The notes under the pieces were generated by a model. That model was not told the DNA's origin. It did not search any database and was given only the letters and a program-made list of their open reading frames with translations. Shown piece by piece: positions 46,651-57,450 of a DNA stretch of 64,000 nucleotides. Numbering within the stretch: the first letter of the stretch is position 1; each line of letters starts with the position of its first letter. The position numbers and the translations under genes are program-made. The stretch comes from Balaenoptera acutorostrata. Taxonomy: Eukaryota > Chordata > Mammalia > Artiodactyla > Balaenopteridae. Where the stretch lies: assembly GCF_949987535.1 (NCBI RefSeq), contig NC_080074.1, positions 43,507,641 to 43,571,640 of the forward strand, read 5' to 3'.

Positions 46651-48654
46651 AACCCTTTAGTGGGTCATCAATTCAGTATAGTGAGATTCAACTTGCAGCA
46701 GCATTTTCTGAAAAAGAAGAAATTGATAGGAAAGGGCCAGGGTGAGCTCTGTTTGGTGAAACTTCTGTTTTAGTCACAAACTCATGTAAGGGTGTGTACT
46801 AGGCTGTTATGTAAGTGCGTTTCTTACAGTGGGTCTCTAGAGTTTGAAGCTATTGATCTAAGGCATTCATGCTTTCTTGGCTCAGTTTAAAGTAATAAAT
46901 GCTGTCTTTATAAGATCTTAAATCCCTCAGTTAACCACTGAGCTTGCATTTCCAGTGAACACTTCACTTGATCAGAAGTAAAACCTTAACAGATAGCAAG
47001 GTAGTTTAAATATCTATTTGTACCAACTGTGTTAACGCTGAGCTAGTGGCTTATACAGTCAGCTCTCCACTGCTCCAAATTACCTGTTAGCTGATCACAT
47101 TTTGTAAAGACATCATCCACTTATTTAAAAAATCCTGTGGTATTGTATTGGGAAGACGTGAGAACAAACTAAAACTGTTGTCAATGGAGACGGAAGCGTT
47201 TTTGTTTGTTTTATTTACCCAATAGAGCCCTGGAACAAACACGGTTTTATCTGGATCAGGACATTCAATTGTGTTGGATACACCTGGTCAGAGGCAGAAT
47301 AGAATTTAATCGTACAAGAGCAAAGCTCTCGGTGACATCCTCTGTTCCTTTCGCAGTCACTTGGCTGACTTGTTTTGCAGTCACGATGGGTGACCCCCTG
47401 ATGTGCTTATCTGTTTGGCCAGTTATCTGAATGGGGTCTCTCCAGAGCCTCTAGGACTCTGGAATGGGATTGTGTCAAAGGACATGCACGCTGGGCTGGT
47501 GTTCACAGCTAGAGGGGAGGGTGGCAGAGGTGTGCCTGGCTGGGCTGGGAAGCCCATCTCAGCTTGCTGCTCAGGACACCAAGCCGGCACTTGGAAAGGC
47601 TGTAATGCCCCACACATGGCCGCCCCCTTTTGGATGTGCGGTACTCAGACCCAAGCTGCTATTCAGTCTGAAAAGGATGGAGGTTTTCACGCAATTTGCC
47701 CTGTATTGTACACGGGAAGGCACAAAGAAGCTAATTGATTTATAGACTTCTTTTAGGGAAGACAAAGCATACAAAACAAAACAAAACAAAACAAAACCCT
47801 AACAAAACTTAAGCTCTATTTTTCCATCTGAACCTGGTTTTGTCTTTCCTAGAAATAGTGCTTCTTGGATGGATTCACAGCTTTGGAAATTCCTCCTGTT
47901 GTTGAAGGGCTCTTCTTGAGACAGGTCAGTGGGTAAAGCTCACTGAAGCTGTTTTTATTTTTATTCCGTCCAAGAACTAGCCCACTTTCCCCCTCTCAGA
48001 CAATATAATGGTTCCCCAGACTCAGGGGTTGGCAGATGGCTCATGGTAATATATTGATGTTCCATTTAGAAATCTACCTTTAAATTTTGTCCTTGTTCTC
48101 CCTGCTCCCTTCTGTTATTTGAGAGGTCAGGGAGGGACAAAGACGTGCAGGAGGAAGGCTGTGACTTGCTGGTGATCTCCCCCACCGCCAACAAGCGACA
48201 GGGCATCCCAGTGCGCTGAGTCTGGACCCCTTGAATATGCTATCTGCCAGTTGAACTCCTTTTTTATGTGTAGATCTAAAAGGAAAAAAAATAAACTGAC
48301 ATCTCATTATGGGAGGCATTCACTTCAAGTGTGGACATGAGAGACAAGGCTTTGACAGGGAAATGCCTCCTGTCCACTCTCCCCAGCCTTTATTCCAGGA
48401 CCTTTGAACTCTCATTGTTACTGATGGTGGTTAGTGAGAAAATGGGAGAAGAGGAGGCACATTAAATGCTGTGGATGGGCCCATAGGACTTTTCATTCAG
48501 TGGAAGAAACCGGACACTCATGAGTGAGTAGGGGATGGGTCACTTACGTCTTGATTGTTAAGTTGCTGGACCATCTAGGCCTCTTGTTCTCCTGTCACCC
48601 TGTTATTTGGTCATTAACCCAGCTGCCCAGGGATTGAATGCTGGAAGGATGAGG
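46651..48654. other. Unassigned unique sequence
   Basis: About 2 kb with no transposon recognised except a pentanucleotide run. Overlapping frames at 47206-47790 have no domain and conflict with each other. Confidence 0.4.
47771..47798 (+). repeat. (AAAAC)n simple repeat
   Basis: About five units of AAAAC. Confidence 0.95.
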
Positions 48655-48835
48655 GGATAAAACTAAAACAAGTTTTGGGTGAAGGTGGGCAAAATGTACA
48701 AACTTCCAGTCATAAGATAGATAAATCCTGCGGATGTAATGTACGGCGTGGTGACTATTAAAAAAAAAAAAAAGAAAGAAAGAAAAGAAACTAAAAATCC
48801 ACAAGTGAGCATTTCCATTAGAGAGTAGACACATC
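48655..48835 (+). mobile_element. Old L1M-type LINE 3' fragment, sense, with A-rich insert
   Basis: The text 'gtacaaacttccagtcataagatagataaatcctgcggatgtaatgtacggcgtggtgactatta' is a common old L1 3' motif. A13 and (AAAG)n follow, then 'agagagtagacac'. Confidence 0.7.
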
Positions 48836-49487
48836 TGATTCTACTTAATAAAAGAGAGTTTAGCTCATCTTTGTCCCTCACGTGGTAAAGGAGGGCGTCT
48901 CCTTAGTCTGCTCTCTCCTTTCCAGCTACCGCATTCTAGTCATCTGATTTCGCAGGGTGTTTGACTAGTCAAGCAGTTCCTGACCCCAGGCTAATTAAGA
49001 GTTAATTGTATGTCTGCTCATTACATGGCTTACTTCCTAGTCTCAAAGTAAGAGCAGTTGCTCACACTCCAAACTTGGGCCAGGAAGTAGCATCGATGCT
49101 ATAATTCAAGGTGTGAGGAAGGCTTTCCCCCATGATCTTTCCCACCACCCAATCACAGCACCTGAAATTAGAGAGTTATTCATTTGTGCTAAAACTTACT
49201 TTTATTTTTCCCAAGGAGAGGTAATACCATATCTATTTTTAAAAGTTTTTCACTTTTCTACATTTTTGAAATTGGTATGCTTTAAAAGTGATGAATATAT
49301 CATAGCGTTTTTTCCCAGCCAAGTTTTATTAAATTTATAATGCATTTTCAGTAGATGGGAGCTTAGAGTGTTATAAATATGGTATATTAAACAGTTATTA
49401 GTTAATCATATCTAAGTATGAATTATTTCAGAATCTTTGTTTCTGGAAAGTTACCCGAGAAAAGTGCTTTGTGGAATTAGGAATGCT

Positions 49488-49535
49488 AATATATATTAAT
49501 ATTAAATTAATATTAATATTAAATTAATATCTATT
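49488..49535 (+). repeat. AT-rich palindromic repeat
   Basis: Repeated 'ttaatattaa' and 'aaattaat' words form a self-complementary array of about 45 bases, able to fold back on itself. Confidence 0.75.
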
Positions 49536-49660
49536 GAGCACCTTGCAGTGTTCCAGGCTCCGCTTTTATTAACGTGATCTCACTTGATCTTTCAAAGAAT
49601 CCTATAAGGCAGTGATTACCCTGTATTATTACTCTTATTATTATAGAATTTTGGCTCAAA
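49530..49660 (-). repeat. MIR-like SINE, antisense
   Basis: The text 'tctattgagcaccttgcagtgttccaggctcc...gatctcacttgatctttcaaagaatcctataaggcag' is the antisense MIR head. Confidence 0.65.
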
Positions 49661-49679
49661 TAATTTAAATAAATTTCAT

Positions 49680-50340
49680 TTATTTGTGTAACAAGTATTT
49701 ATTGAGCATCTACTAGGTACCAGGAATCCTTTTATTTATTTATTTATTTATTTTTTACAGATGAATGAAATGGATGGCTAAATGGGTTTTTATTTATTTA
49801 TTTATTTATTTTTGGCTGTGCTGGGTCTTTGTTTCTTTGCAAGGGCTTTCTCTAGTTGTGGCGAGCGGGGGCCACTCTTCATCGTGGTGCGCAGGCCTCT
49901 TACTATCGCGGCCTCTCTTTTTGTGGAGCACAGGCTCCAGACGCGCAGGCTCAGTAGTTGTGGCTCACGGGCCCAGTTGCTCCGCGGCATGTGGGATCTT
50001 CCCAGACCAGGGCTCGAACCCGTGTCCCCTGCATTGGCAGGCAGATTCTCAACCACTGCGCCACCAGGGAAGCCCCAGGAATCCTTTTAAGTACTAAGGA
50101 GTCAGAGATGAATAAGGCAGGTACCGTCTCTGATCTCAGGAAGCTGACTGTGATAAACAAGCAAACCAATACATGAGATAATTTCAAATACTAAGAGCTG
50201 TGAGGAAAATAAAACATAGTGCCTCTGGGAATCAGTGATTGTGGGGATGGTGGAGGGAGCAGCAGGTGGAAAGCAATGAGGGTTTGCTTAAGGCTTTGTG
50301 ACTTTTCAAGGTCACCCAACTAGTGAGAGGCTCTGAGTTT
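49680..50340 (-). repeat. L2 LINE, antisense, split by a SINE
   Basis: Left: 'tttattgagcatctactaggtaccaggaatcctttta'. Right: 'agtactaaggagtcagagatgaataaggcaggtaccgtctctgatctcagg' and further L2 text. The two sides are continuous once the SINE is removed. Confidence 0.75.
49735..50075 (-). mobile_element. CHR-type tRNA-SINE, antisense, with bipartite tail
   Basis: Full antisense copy ending 'ccaccagggaagcc'; box B reads 'ctcgaacc'. TSD CCAGGAATCCTTTTA is at about 49720-49734 and 50075-50089. Between the TSD and the body there are two ATTT arrays (49734-49753 and 49790-49813) separated by about 36 non-repeat bases (gatgaatgaaatggatggc is part), so the element tail is two-part. Frames through it are chance. 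Confidence 0.95.
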
Positions 50341-51194
50341 TAATCCCTTTCTGGGATAGCAAGCAGCAGTGACATGCATGAAAAGTTTCACTTCTTTAAG
50401 GTGGCTCTGTGAGAGTTATTGGAGCATGTTGAAACAATTTTTGCAGAACTGGAATGGTGCCAGGACACCTGGCCTGTGAGGACACCCCCCTCTCGGAACA
50501 TTAGTGACTTCAGAGGAAGTATTTGTTTTCATCGTTTCTGGAGGTGGGATTGTTCTTTGATGTTTTCTCATTCTGTTTGCCTGACGACCACACCAGAATC
50601 AGACTTTTTCAAGGCCTCCCTCGCCTAATGAACTAGAGGCTTTGGAAAAATCTACCAAATAATAGAAATATTTCTCTTTCAGCTTAACTGCTGACCCGGA
50701 CTAGTCAGAGAAACAGCCTTTCAAAGGATAAATCTATGAAATTCCATTTCTGGGGGCAAGTGCCTTGATTTGCATTGAGCATTGTTGTAAATGTCAACTG
50801 TCCAGCTCCCACTGTCAGCTTGAATGGCCATCAGTGTTTATCCTCCCAAGAATATTGCACCGACTTATTCAGCGCATGGTTAGAGGCTGTGAGGCTGTAC
50901 TGTTTCTTGTTAATGACAATCATGCCCCTCTTATCTGTTCTCCTTCCTTTTTCTCCTGTGAGCCACTTCCAAATTTTCCAAACTTATGATGAAATGCTGA
51001 CTTCACTTAGCTGGGCTGTTAGTTTTCCTGGGCTGCTCTGCTGAGCCGGCGTTCCCGTGAACGATCTTGTGAAAGCCTGGGAGGGGAGCAAAATGTGAGC
51101 CAGTTGAAGAGACTGAACAAAGGGACAAACTGGGGCAGTTTTCTTCCCTTGCACCTGGAAGTGGATGGGAAGAACCCAGGGCACAAAATCATTC
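50341..51194. other. Unassigned unique sequence
   Basis: No recognisable gene or repeat. Frames at 50765-51044 overlap and have no domain. Confidence 0.4.
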
Positions 51195-51300
51195 CAAATC
51201 AAAAATACTGGAATGTAATGTGCTGTCCTGTTTACCACTGTATCCCCAAGACCTAGAACATAGCGGGTGTTGAAGAAATACTTAGTGAATGATGATCGTG
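51195..51300 (+). repeat. L2 LINE 3' end, sense
   Basis: The text 'accactgtatccccaagacctagaacatagcgggtgttgaagaaatacttagtgaatgatg' is the L2 terminus. Confidence 0.75.
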
Positions 51301-52264
51301 GCAAGTTGTCTCTACGAGCTTAACCATACCCTGCATGGTCTCCTCGGTCCCTTTCTCTGACCGCTGCTGGGCTTTTGCCAGTTGTTTGCTCTTGAGGAAG
51401 GGATTGAGACTTAGAAAGAGGGGGGAAGGCTAGTCCTACTGCCGGGCTTGATTGGCTGCAGCGGTCATGGCTCTTTTTCCAGCCGCAGAGCACTTTGTGT
51501 GTGATAAATGATACAGAAACATACCCCTGGTAGCCAACTGGCCCCTCACCAGTTCTTTGTAAATAGCAGCCAGAGGCGGCTCTGGTCTTGTGCCAGGCTA
51601 GAGACAGCCAGAGGAAATCTCGCAGGTTCCTATCCCTCACATGGGGCTCATCATACCTCTACAGCTGTTGTCTCAGCTCCAGATACTGGTTGATGAAATC
51701 TTTGTACTTTTCCTTCAGAGAATGTAGGAGGGAAATGTCATTTTCCCACTTCTCTCTGCCCGTCTCTGTTTGCTTTGGCAGAGAATCGCTTGGTGGTCCT
51801 CTCTTCTCTGCTCTCATCTCTTTGATTCAAAATGATCTCTCCTGCTGGTTACTTCTTGTTCCTGGAGATATAAAATACAAGCGTGGCTTTGATAGAAATG
51901 ACAAGAGGATGTGTTAGGTCGCTTGAGGGGTCTAGATGAACAATTCTGTGTCTTAAAATTTATTTTACCTGTTCTTCCAAGTGGCATCTTACACTGAGAC
52001 AGTCTAGGAAAGAGAATTTATATAAATGAAATGTTTAGTCCAATGACTGAGGGGCTGTGTTGCTATGTTTTGTGGCTTTTGGGACTGAGACATTTTCATC
52101 CTTTAACACCTGAGAATTTGGGAGGTGTTTTTCTTATTATGTATGTCACACATTAATTAATTGGCTTTTTTTTTTTTTTTGGTGGTGGTTAAAATAATGG
52201 TGTCACTCACAGTAAATGAAATCTTAGATTTGATCAAATAAGGCAGTTAATTCTGCCAGAAACG
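51301..52264. other. Unassigned unique sequence
   Basis: No gene or repeat is recognised except a T14-like run near 52167-52180. Confidence 0.35.
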
Positions 52265-53256
52265 TCTCAATTTTTTCTAAGACTTTATTTTTTAAAAGCA
52301 GTTTTAGGATTACAACAAATTTGAGAGGGAGGTACAGAGATTTCCCATATACTCTTTTCCTCCACACATGCATAGCCTCTCTCATTATCAACATCACTCA
52401 CTGAAATGGTATCTTTTTTTTCCCAAGGATGAACCTACACTGACACATCATAATCACTCCAAGTCCATAGTTTACCTTAGGGTTCACTCTTGATTTTATA
52501 CATTCTATGGGTTTGAACAAATGTATAATGACATATATTCATCAATATAATATCATGTAGAGTATTTTTACTACCTTATTCATCATCTGCTGCCCCCCTG
52601 GGGCAACGACTGATCTTTTTATTGTCTCCATAGTTTTGCCTTTTCCAGAATGTCATGTAGTTGGAATCGTGCCTTATGTAGCCTTTTTTCAGACTGGCTT
52701 CTTTTACTTAGTAATAGGCATTTTAGTCTCCTTCATGTCTTTTCATAGCTTGATAGCTCATTTCTTTTTAGCACTGAATAAAATTCTATTGTCTGGACAT
52801 ACCACAGTTTCTTTATTCATTCACCTACTGAAGGACATCTGGTTGCCTGCAGATCTGCTTTACCAATTATGAATAAAGCTGCTATAAACATCCATGTACA
52901 GGTTTTTGTGTGGACATAAATTTTCAACTCCTTTGGGTAAATACCTAGGAGCATGATTGCTTTATCATCTGGTAAGAGCATGTTTACTTTTGTAAGAAAC
53001 CGCCAGACTGTCTTCCAAAGTGGCTGCACCCTTTTGCATGCCCACCAGCAATGAGTGAGAGTTTCTGTTGTTCCACATCCTCGCCAGCATTTGGTATCAT
53101 GAGTGGTCTGGATTTTGGCCATTCTAAAGCTGGGTAGTGGTACCTCATTGTTGTTTTAATTTGCTTTTCCCTGACAAGTGACATGGAGCATCTTTCTATA
53201 TGCTTACTTGCCATCTGTATACTTCTTTGACGTCTGTTAAGGTCTTTGGCCCATAT
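52265..53256 (-). mobile_element. Old LINE-1, antisense, 3' part (outer element of a nest)
   Basis: The 3' UTR ('gttttaggattacaacaaatttgagagggaggtacagagatttccc', 'catagtttaccttagggttcactct') is followed by the decayed ORF2 C-terminus: minus-strand frames show KCWRGCG, THCWWACK and LLGIYPKEL. The element stops at the insertion point of a younger L1 and resumes at 55048. Confidence 0.88.
53245..53256. repeat. Target-site duplication, left copy (LINE-1 B)
   Basis: TTTGGCCCATAT recurs at 55036-55047. The outer L1 ORF2 reads on across the pair once the insert is removed. Confidence 0.85.
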
Positions 53257-55035
53257 ATATATATATATATTTTTTCCCTGTAATTGATTTCTAATCTCAT
53301 AGCATTGTGGTCAGAAAAGATGCTTGATATGATTTCAATTTTCTTAAATTTACTGAGGCTTGATTTGTGACCCAAGATATGATCTATCCTGGAGAATGTT
53401 CCGTGCGCACTTGAGAAGAAAGTGTAATCTGCTGTTTTTGGATGGAATGTCCTATAAATATCAATTAAATCTATCTGGTCTATTGTGTCATTTAAAGTTT
53501 GTGTTTCCTTATTAATTTTCTGTTTGTATGATCTGTCCATTGGTGTAAGTGAGGTGTTAGAGTCCCCCACTATTATTGTGTTACTGTCGATTTCCTCTTT
53601 TATAGCTGTTATCAGTTACCTTATGTATTCAGGTGCGCCTATGTTGGGTGCATTATATTTATAATTGTTATATCTTCTTCTTGGATTGATCCCTTGATCA
53701 TTATGTGTGTCCTTCCTTGTCTCTTGTAACATTCTTTATTTTAAAGTGTATTTTATCTGATATGAGTATTGCTACTCCAGCTTTCTTTTGATTTCCATTT
53801 GCATGGAATGTCTTTTTCCATCCCCTCACTTTCAGTCTGTATGTGTCCCTAGGTCAGAAGTGGGTCTCTTGTAGACAGCATATATATGAGTCTTGTTTCT
53901 GTATCCATTCAGCAAGCCTGTGTCTTTTGGTTGGAGCATTTAATCCATTCACGTTTAAGGTAATTATCGATATGTATGTTCCTGTTACCATTTTCTTAAT
54001 TGTTTTGGGTTTGTTTTTGTAGGTCCTTTTCTTCTCTTGTGTTTCCCACTTAGAGAAATTCCTTTAGCATTTGTTGTAAAGCTGGTTTGGTGGTGCTGAA
54101 TTCTCTTAACTTTTGCTTGTCTGTAAAGGTTTTCACTTCTCCGTCGAATCTGAATGAGATCCTTGCTGGGTAGAGTAATCTTGGTTGTAGGTTCTTTCCT
54201 TTCATCTCTTTAAGTATATCATGCCACTCCCTTCTGGCTTGTGGAGTTTCTTTTGAGAAATCAGCTGTTAACCTTATGGGAGTTTCCTTGTATGTTATTT
54301 GTCATTTTTCCCTTGCTGCTTTCAATAATTTTTCTTTGTCTTTAATTTTTGCCAATTTGATTACTATGTGTCTCGGTGTGTTTCTCCTTGGGTTTATCCT
54401 GTATGGGACTCTCTGCGCTTCCTGGACTTGGGTGGCTATTTCCTTTCCCATGTTAGGGAAGTTTTCGACTATAATCTCTTCAAATATTTTCTCAGGTCCT
54501 TTCTCTCTCTCTTCTCCTTCTGGGACCCCTATAATGTGAATGTTGTTGCGTTTAATGTTGTCCGAGAGGTCTCTTAGGCTGTCTTCATTTCTTTTCATTC
54601 TTTTTTCTTTATTTTGTTCCACAGCAGTGAATTCCACCATTCTGTCTTCCAGGTCACTTATCCGTTCTTCTGCTTCAGTTATTCTGCTATTGATTCCTTC
54701 TAGTGTAGTTTTCATTTCAGTTATTGTACTGTTCATCTCTGTTTGTTTGTTCTTTAATTCTTCTAGGTCTTTGTTAAACATTTCTTGCATCTTCTTGATC
54801 TTTGCCTCCATTCTTTTTCCGAGGTCCTGGATCATCTTCACTATCATTATTCTGAATTCTTTGTCTGCAAGGTTGCCTATCTCCACTTCATTTAGTTGTT
54901 TTTCTGGGGTTTTATCTTGTTCCTTCATCTGGTACCTAGCCCTCTGCCTTTTCATCTTGTCTATCTTTCTGTGAATGTGGTTTTTGTTCCACAGGCTGCA
55001 GGATTGTAGTTCTTCTTGCTTCTGCTGTCTGCCCT
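53257..55035 (-). mobile_element. LINE-1 B, antisense, 3'-truncated insertion
   Basis: On the minus strand it begins at ORF1 (about 55035), runs through the ORF1-ORF2 gap and stops inside the endonuclease domain, just after the FSDHNAM motif. It lacks the reverse transcriptase and 3' UTR. The 3' junction is an A-rich/(TA)n stretch (53255-53275). Compared with LINE-1 A, text diverges exactly at a short A-run (acaggaaaaa in element sense). A 12-bp TSD flanks it. Unlike ordinary 5'-truncated copies, the front is kept and the back is missing. Confidence 0.9.
53277..53990 (-). pseudogene. LINE-1 B ORF2 N-terminal remnant (endonuclease)
   Basis: Frames show [28 protein letters not shown] and IFSDHNAMRLEI. 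The SDH triad is kept here, but GDFN has become GDSN. The gene ends at the truncation and there are frame breaks upstream near 53570. Confidence 0.85.
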
Positions 55036-55045
55036 TTTGGCCCAT
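54276..55045 (-). pseudogene. LINE-1 B ORF1 remnant
   Basis: A long minus-strand frame (54302-55045) starts MGQKGRQQKQEEL. It then has a charged linker, a heptad coiled coil (MQEMFNKDLEELKNKQTEMN...ISDLEDRMVEF), the RRM-like NNIHIIGVPEGEE and the CTD start NTPRHIVIKLAKI. It is lost by a stop after LLKAAREK, before the C-terminal end. This copy keeps the N-terminal part that LINE-1 A has lost to a stop. Confidence 0.88.
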
Positions 55046-55047
55046 AT
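55036..55047. repeat. Target-site duplication, right copy (LINE-1 B)
   Basis: TTTGGCCCATAT, identical to 53245-53256. Confidence 0.85.
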
Positions 55048-55740
55048 TTTAAGCATGTTGTTTGTTTTCTTATTGAGTTTTAAGAGATCTTTGTGTATTT
55101 TGAATAATACTCCTTTATCAGATGTCTCTTTTGCAAACATTTTCTCCCATTCTGTGGCTTGTATTCTTCTTCTTCTTTTTTTTTGGCCGTGAGTGGCATG
55201 CAGGATCTTAGTTCCCTGACCAGGGAATGAACCCGTGCCCCTGCAGTGGAAGTACAGAGTCTTAACCACTGGACTGCCAGGGAAGTCCCTGTGGCTTGTC
55301 TTCTAGTTCTCTCGATAATGTCTTTCACAGAGCGGGGGTTTTTAATTTTAATGAAGTCCAGCTGATCAGTGATTTTTCTCATGGTTCGTGTCTTCAGTGT
55401 TGTATCTAAAAAGACACCACCATACCCAGTGTCATTTAGGTTTTCTCCTGTGCTACCTTCTAAAAGTTTTATACCTTTGCATTTTACATTTAGGAACATG
55501 ATCCGTTTTTGAGTTAACTTTTTTGAAGGGTATAAGATCTGTGTCTACATTAGTGTTTTGTTTTGTTTTGTTTTTTTACATATTTTGTATCCAGTTGTTT
55601 CAGCACCATTTGTTGAAGAGACTATCTCTGCTTTATTGTATTGCCTTCCCTCCTTTGTCAAAGATCAGTTGACTATATTTATGGATCAGCTTGTTTTTCC
55701 AGTCAGTTTTTTTAACCATTCAGACTAATCTATGAGCAAA
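55048..55740 (-). mobile_element. Old LINE-1, antisense, 5'-ward part of ORF2 end (outer element)
   Basis: Minus frames read EWEKMFAKETSDKG and FKIHKDLLKLNKKTNN, collinear with the LINE-1 A frame near 2900-3000, and lead into the piece ending at 53256. Further out it matches the 3110-3330 region of LINE-1 A ('cagcaccatttgttgaagag'). A short SINE interrupts it at 55169-55288. Confidence 0.88.
55169..55288 (-). mobile_element. CHR-type tRNA-SINE, short form, antisense, inside old L1
   Basis: A T-run is followed by 'ggccgtgagtggcatgcaggatcttagttccctgaccaggg' and ends 'ggactgccagggaagtcc'. TSD CTGTGGCTTGT is at 55152-55162 and 55289-55299, both in L1 ORF2 text. Confidence 0.93.
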
Positions 55741-55773
55741 ATATTCTATAATCAACCTATTTAAAAATGTGTC

Positions 55774-56119
55774 GGGCTTCCCTGGTGGCGCAGTGGTTGA
55801 GAGTCTGCCTGCCGGTGCGGGGGACACGGGTTCGAGCCCTGGTCTGGGAGGATCCCACATGCCGCGGAGCGACTCGGCCCGTGAGCCACAATTGCTGAGC
55901 CTGCATGTCTGGAGCCTGTGCTCGGCAACAAGAGGCCGCGATAGTGAGAGGCCCGCGCACCGTGATGAAGAGTGGCCCCCGCACCGCGAGGAAGAGTGGC
56001 CCCCGCTTGCCCCAACTAGAGAAAGCCCTCGCACAGAAACGAAGACCCAACAAAGCCATACATACATACATACATACATACATAAAAAGAATGTAAGCAG
56101 AGAAGAATAGCATTAAAAA
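55774..56119 (+). mobile_element. CHR-type tRNA-SINE, sense, 24-bp duplication and extended tail
   Basis: The head is GGCTTCCCTGGTGGCGCAG, with box B GGTTCGAGCCC. The 24-bp module is doubled (55956-55979 and 55980-56003). The tail is (CATA)n, then a 31-base non-A extension (AAAAAGAATGTAAGCAGA at 56084-56101), then poly-A. TSD AAAAATGTGTC is at 55763-55773 and 56120-56130. Frames through it are chance. Confidence 0.97.
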
Positions 56120-56189
56120 AAAAATGTGTCCATAATCGTAATTATTATTTTAAATATTTGTAGATAGATTTATATAGAGGAGGCAAGGA

Positions 56190-56320
56190 ACCAGGAGTGA
56201 GACAGGCTGGGTTCTAGTCCTGCTTTTGCTTTAACTTTGTGTAAATCCTTGTTTAAGTCATTACCTTTTAGCCTCTCCTTTCTTGTCTATAAAATAATGG
56301 ATTTGCAATGATGGCGAAGA
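56190..56320 (+). repeat. MIR SINE, sense
   Basis: The text 'gacaggctgggttctagtcctgcttttgc...cctctcctttcttgtctataaaataatgg' is a MIR core. Confidence 0.65.
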
Positions 56321-56563
56321 CTTTGACTTCATAGCTTCCTCTCCTCCCCATGAGTCATTACTCAGAGTTAAAGGCATGGGGAGCGCAGCATGTCTGGCTC
56401 ACATCTCCTCAGAGTGAAGGTGTGTCATAGTGACTTGTGAGAACCTGTCATGCTAGACCAAATTAGTTTTCTCTGTAAGGTAATGATCCCGTAATGTGAG
56501 TGGAGTTATTGAGTGTCAACAGAATGCTGGACACTCTGCCATCTGCTTGTTATGGGTTGAATT

Positions 56564-56966
56564 GTGTCTTCCCCCCAAATGTTGAAGTCCTAACCCGCTA
56601 GTACTAATCGATGTAGCCTTATGTGGAAACAGGATCTTTGTAGATGATCAAGTTAAGATGAGGTCATTGGAGTAAGCCCTAATCCAGTGGAAATATGGAC
56701 ACAGAGACCAACACACACACAGGGAGAAGGCCACTGAAGGTGAAGGTAGAGACTGGGGTGATGCAGGTACAAGCCAAGGAACCCCAGCGATGGACAGAAA
56801 ACCACTAGAAGCTGGGAGAGAGGCCTGTCACAGATTCTCCCTCACAGCCCCCAGAGCTGCCAACACCTTGGACTTCTAGGATCTAGAACTGTGAAACAAT
56901 ACGTTTTCAGCTGTTAAAACCCGGTTTGTCGTACTCTGTTATAGTAGCCTAGGAAACGAATACCAA
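56564..56966 (+). mobile_element. MaLR/MLT1-like solitary LTR
   Basis: It begins 'tgttatgggttgaattgtgtcttcccccc', continues 'gttgaagtcctaacc', 'agttaagatgaggtcattgg', 'agaagctgggagagaggcctg' and 'ccttggacttctagg', and ends 'tagcctaggaaacgaatac'. This is a well-known mammal-wide LTR of the ERVL-MaLR type. No internal retroviral genes are next to it, so it is a solitary LTR. The exact subfamily is unsure. Confidence 0.75.
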
Positions 56967-56969
56967 TAC

Positions 56970-57450
56970 ATCACTATAGACACGAGTCATTCAATCCTCA
57001 TAATGACCCCGTTCTTTATTCTCAAGGTGCTAGTGCTGATGCAGAGAACAAAGTGAAAAAGTCCTGCTCTTGTGGGGTTTACATTCTAGTGAGAGAGGCC
57101 AGTTGCAAAACAAACAAATATATCAGATATCAGGTATGAGACATGTAACAGAAGGAAGTTGGGCATGAAAAGGGAGACAGAGAGTGAGTGTGCAGGAGGG
57201 CCGCAGAGGTTTACGGTTTTATAATCTGCACATATTGTGTAGAAAGAGTCCTGAGACTACCCAACAACCAACAGGAAGGCAAACTCCTGGCATACTGTGC
57301 AAGCAAGTGCCTTTATTAGTTTAAGGTGTGGTGAAGCTTAGACACATGGAGGTGCTTGCTCAGGGTCATACAGACAGCAAGTGGGGGAGTTGAGATTTGA
57401 ACCCAGGAACTCTAACTGCAAGAGCTCACCCTCTCAATTACTAAAGGGCC
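56970..57450 (-). repeat. MIR and L2 fragments, antisense
   Basis: L2-like: 'gaacaaagtgaaaaagtcctgctcttgtggggtttacattctagtgagagagg' (57040-57200). MIR-like: 'cagggtcatacagacagcaagtgggggagttgagatttgaacccagg' (57290-57440). The L2 piece may sit inside the MIR. Confidence 0.65.

Noticed and set aside
47206..47790. Cluster of overlapping frames on both strands
   Set aside because: Frames conflict with each other and none resembles a protein family.
56564..56966. Retroviral provirus
   Set aside because: Only LTR-like text is present; no gag, pol or env remnant beside it.
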